34,180 nucleotides of DNA from Alphaproteobacteria bacterium (lineage in GTDB: Bacteria; Pseudomonadota; Alphaproteobacteria; UBA828): NCBI GenBank assembly GCA_022820945.1, contig JAJEEP010000170.1:1-34180 (forward strand), read 5' to 3'. The position numbers and the translations under genes are program-made. Below are positions 32,758 through 34,180 of this stretch, one piece after another. The stretch's first letter is position 1; every line of letters begins with the position of its first letter. The notes under the pieces were generated by a model. The model saw only the letters and a list, made by a program, of their open reading frames with translations, had not been told where the DNA came from and made no database searches.

Positions 32758-33375
32758 ATGACCGAGGGGCCGGCGTCGGGTCGGAAGCCGGGGCCGCTGC
32801 GCAGGCTCTACGACTGGACGCTGGCGCTCGCCGGCAAGCGCCACGCCGTCTGGGCGCTCGCCGCCGTGGCGTTTGCGGAAAGCTCGTTCTTCCCGATCCC
32901 GCCGGATCTGCTGCTGATCCCCATGGTGCTCGCGCAGCGCGCTAAGGCTTGGCTGCTGGCGGGCGTCTGCACGCTCTTCTCGGTCGGCGGCGGCCTTTTC
33001 GGCTACGCCATCGGCTACTTTCTCTTTGATGCCTTCGGCGGCCCGCTGCTGGAGGTCTGGGGCAACGAGGACAAGCTCGCGACCTTCGAGCGCTACCGCG
33101 ACGAGTGGGGCGCCTGGATCGTCGTCGCCGGCGGCTTCACCCCGCTGCCCTACAAGCTGATCACCATCGCGAGCGGCGCGGGTCAGCTCGATATCGGCGT
33201 GTTCATTCTGGCCTCGCTGCTCGCGCGGGGGCTGCGCTTCTATATCGTCGCGGCGATTCTCTGGCAGTTCGGCCCGCCGGCCCGCGCCTTCATCGAGCGA
33301 CACCTGGGCTGGGTGGCGCTCGCCGCGGTCGTCATCCTGATCGCCGTGGTGCTGGCGATCCGCTTCGCAGCCTAG
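32758..33375 (+). CDS. YqaA/DedA-like (VTT-domain) membrane protein
   Basis: 205-residue inner-membrane protein. AFAESSFFPIPPDLLLIPM (about 39-57) followed by a membrane stretch with VGGGLFGYAIGYF, then GGFTPLPYKLITIASGAGQL and a C-terminal membrane segment, is the YqaA pattern within the DedA/SNARE-associated (VTT) superfamily, linked to lipid transport and membrane homeostasis. ATG 32758 follows GAGG; an upstream in-frame ATG at 32698 would add a non-conserved arginine-rich stretch. Divergent from the AI-2E gene and convergent with the SIS gene, overlapping its end by four bases. Confidence 0.92.
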   Translation: MTEGPASGRKPGPLRRLYDWTLALAGKRHAVWALAAVAFAESSFFPIPPDLLLIPMVLAQRAKAWLLAGVCTLFSVGGGLFGYAIGYFLFDAFGGPLLEVWGNEDKLATFERYRDEWGAWIVVAGGFTPLPYKLITIASGAGQLDIGVFILASLLARGLRFYIVAAILWQFGPPARAFIERHLGWVALAAVVILIAVVLAIRFAA

Positions 33376-33992
33376 AATTTCCGCTCTGCGATGAGAGGGG
33401 CGGGCATCTTCGCCTGGCGCAGGAACTGCGCGAGCATGTGCATGATCGACTGGTGCGTGTCCTCGATCACGCCGTAGTTGTCGCCGCCCACGTGAAGGTT
33501 GACCGTTGCGAGCGGTGCCGACCGCCCGCCGTCGAAGCCGGTGAGCGCGATGCTCTCCAACCCGTTCTCGGCAGCCCAGCGGAGCGCGCGGACGATATTC
33601 TCCGAATCGCCCGACGACGAGATGGTCATCAGCAGGTCGCCCGGCCGCGCTGCGGTCCTGAGCTGGTAGAGGAAACAGTCCTCGAAGGCGATGTCGTTGG
33701 CGATTGCCGTCACCATCTCCATGGTCGTACTCAGACTCATCACCCGCGGCAGCACGCCGGTGTCGGTCTGCATGCCCTTGGCAACGTCGCAGAGCAGGTG
33801 ATTGGCGATCGCCGCCGAGCCGCCGTTGCCGCAGACGAAGAGCCACGCGCCGCGAGCGAACGCCGCATCGAGCATCTGCGCAGCACGGGCGAGCGCGGCG
33901 CGATCGATGGAGGCGCCGGCCCGTGCCAGCCCGGCCAGGTAGTCGTCGCAATAGTCCGCGATCGAGGGGTAGCCCCTGTCGGGGAAGGTCAT
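33372..33992 (-). CDS. SIS domain protein (phosphoheptose isomerase-like)
   Basis: 206-residue sugar isomerase domain protein. FVCGNGGSAAIANHLLCDVAKG (about 52-73) and MTISSSGDSENIVRALRWA (about 121-139) are the two phosphosugar-binding motifs of the GmhA group, which converts sedoheptulose 7-phosphate to heptose 7-phosphate for lipopolysaccharide or related glycans. The second motif departs from the usual SGNS form, so a different sugar phosphate is possible. ATG 33992 has AGGGGAC just upstream. It may follow a partial gene at the window edge on the same strand. Confidence 0.88.
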   Translation of the reverse strand: MTFPDRGYPSIADYCDDYLAGLARAGASIDRAALARAAQMLDAAFARGAWLFVCGNGGSAAIANHLLCDVAKGMQTDTGVLPRVMSLSTTMEMVTAIANDIAFEDCFLYQLRTAARPGDLLMTISSSGDSENIVRALRWAAENGLESIALTGFDGGRSAPLATVNLHVGGDNYGVIEDTHQSIMHMLAQFLRQAKMPAPLIAERKF

Positions 33993-33999
33993 GGGTCCC

Positions 34000-34180
34000 C
34001 TACGAAAAACGAAACCGGTCTTCAGCGGCGGCGCGCAGGGCCTGAGGCGTGTGCGCTGTCGTGAATCCCTTGGTGATCAAGGGCTCCAGCTGACCCGAGA
34101 CTTTTCTTACCCCAGAAGCATCGCAGATTTCTGCGGATCTGCGATGTGCGGATAGGGCGGTTCGAGGATTTCCACCCCAT
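34000..34180 (-). CDS. Possible 3' end of an unrecognised gene (partial)
   Basis: A minus-strand frame open from the window edge ends in TAG at 34002-34000, seven bases before the SIS gene start. Its last residues read SGQLEPLITKGFTTAHTPQAL then RAAAEDRFRFS. The end is weakly reminiscent of the tail of predicted ATPase/cyclase proteins, but I do not recognise it. A second, shorter frame ends at 34107 (VEILEPPYPHIADPQK), so the assignment is uncertain. Two hairpins in the same stretch argue that part of it may be non-coding. Confidence 0.33.
   Translation of the reverse strand, partial: WGGNPRTALSAHRRSAEICDASGVRKVSGQLEPLITKGFTTAHTPQALRAAAEDRFRFS
34067..34083. repeat. Small inverted repeat upstream of SIS gene
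   Basis: CCCTTG and CAAGGG flank GTGAT, a perfect six-base stem. It lies about 75 bases before the SIS start and may be a hairpin or operator half-sites. Confidence 0.4.
34119..34146. repeat. 10-bp perfect inverted repeat upstream of SIS gene
   Basis: CATCGCAGAT and ATCTGCGATG are exact complements separated by eight bases. A perfect ten-base stem in 60-odd percent GC sequence is uncommon by chance. No U-tract follows on either strand, so an operator or an mRNA structure is more likely than a terminator. Confidence 0.55.

Overview
The window reads as a GC-rich alphaproteobacterial chromosome, probably a Rhodospirillales-like heterotroph. The supporting evidence is alphaproteobacterial-looking GroEL/GroES proteins behind a perfect CIRCE operator, a HemB with the aspartate-rich metal site common in alphaproteobacteria, dense strongly GC-skewed coding, and many catabolic gene families (LLM flavin monooxygenase, CaiB/BaiF CoA-transferase, phytanoyl-CoA dioxygenase, dimethylglycine/sarcosine dehydrogenase, M20 and amidohydrolase enzymes, SDRs, amidase). 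The taxonomic call is inference; no rRNA or tRNA gene was seen.

Layout. 1-37: first codons of a probable IS4-type transposase running off the left edge. 235-6248: LLM oxidoreductase (-), then hemB, a CoA-transferase and a penicillin-acylase family hydrolase (+). 6249-10500: accessory island holding an intact IS1595-family element (27-bp inverted repeats, perfect 8-bp target duplication TTTCCTTG), a low-GC two-gene operon (SAMHD1-like HD phosphohydrolase plus a YwgA/Panacea-like partner), and a repeat element (copy A) carrying a lone Mu gp27-like (DUF3486) gene followed by an array of 10-bp repeats. 10572-11339: GATase-like protein. 11361-18210: a five-gene minus-strand catabolic operon (FAD/GcvT dehydrogenase, alpha/beta hydrolase, amidohydrolase, M20 hydrolase, PhyH dioxygenase). 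18385-22515: plus-strand run of PPOX-fold protein, PfkB kinase, PuuE-like deacetylase, SDR and DUF2182 membrane protein; the kinase is bracketed by imperfect direct repeats that each preserve the PPOX-end/deacetylase-start junction. 22522-24798: SDR and amidase (-). 24925-26126: low-GC toxin-antitoxin operon (DUF433 antitoxin, PIN-like toxin). 26228-28305: groES-groEL with promoter, CIRCE and terminator. 28339-28673: copy B of the repeat element, inverted and internally deleted. 28741-34180: SDR lacking the catalytic Tyr/Lys, methyltransferase, LDH2-type dehydrogenase, AI-2E family permease, YqaA-like membrane protein, SIS-domain isomerase, and a probable partial gene at the right edge.

The two best candidates for undescribed biology are the HD/YwgA-like pair, which has the complete SAMHD1-type catalytic residue set and a translationally coupled partner in a foreign-looking island, and the repeat family A/B, in which a solitary phage terminase-like gene and 10-bp-periodic arrays occur in one full and one internally deleted copy. 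Everything here is from reading the sequence; no database search was run.
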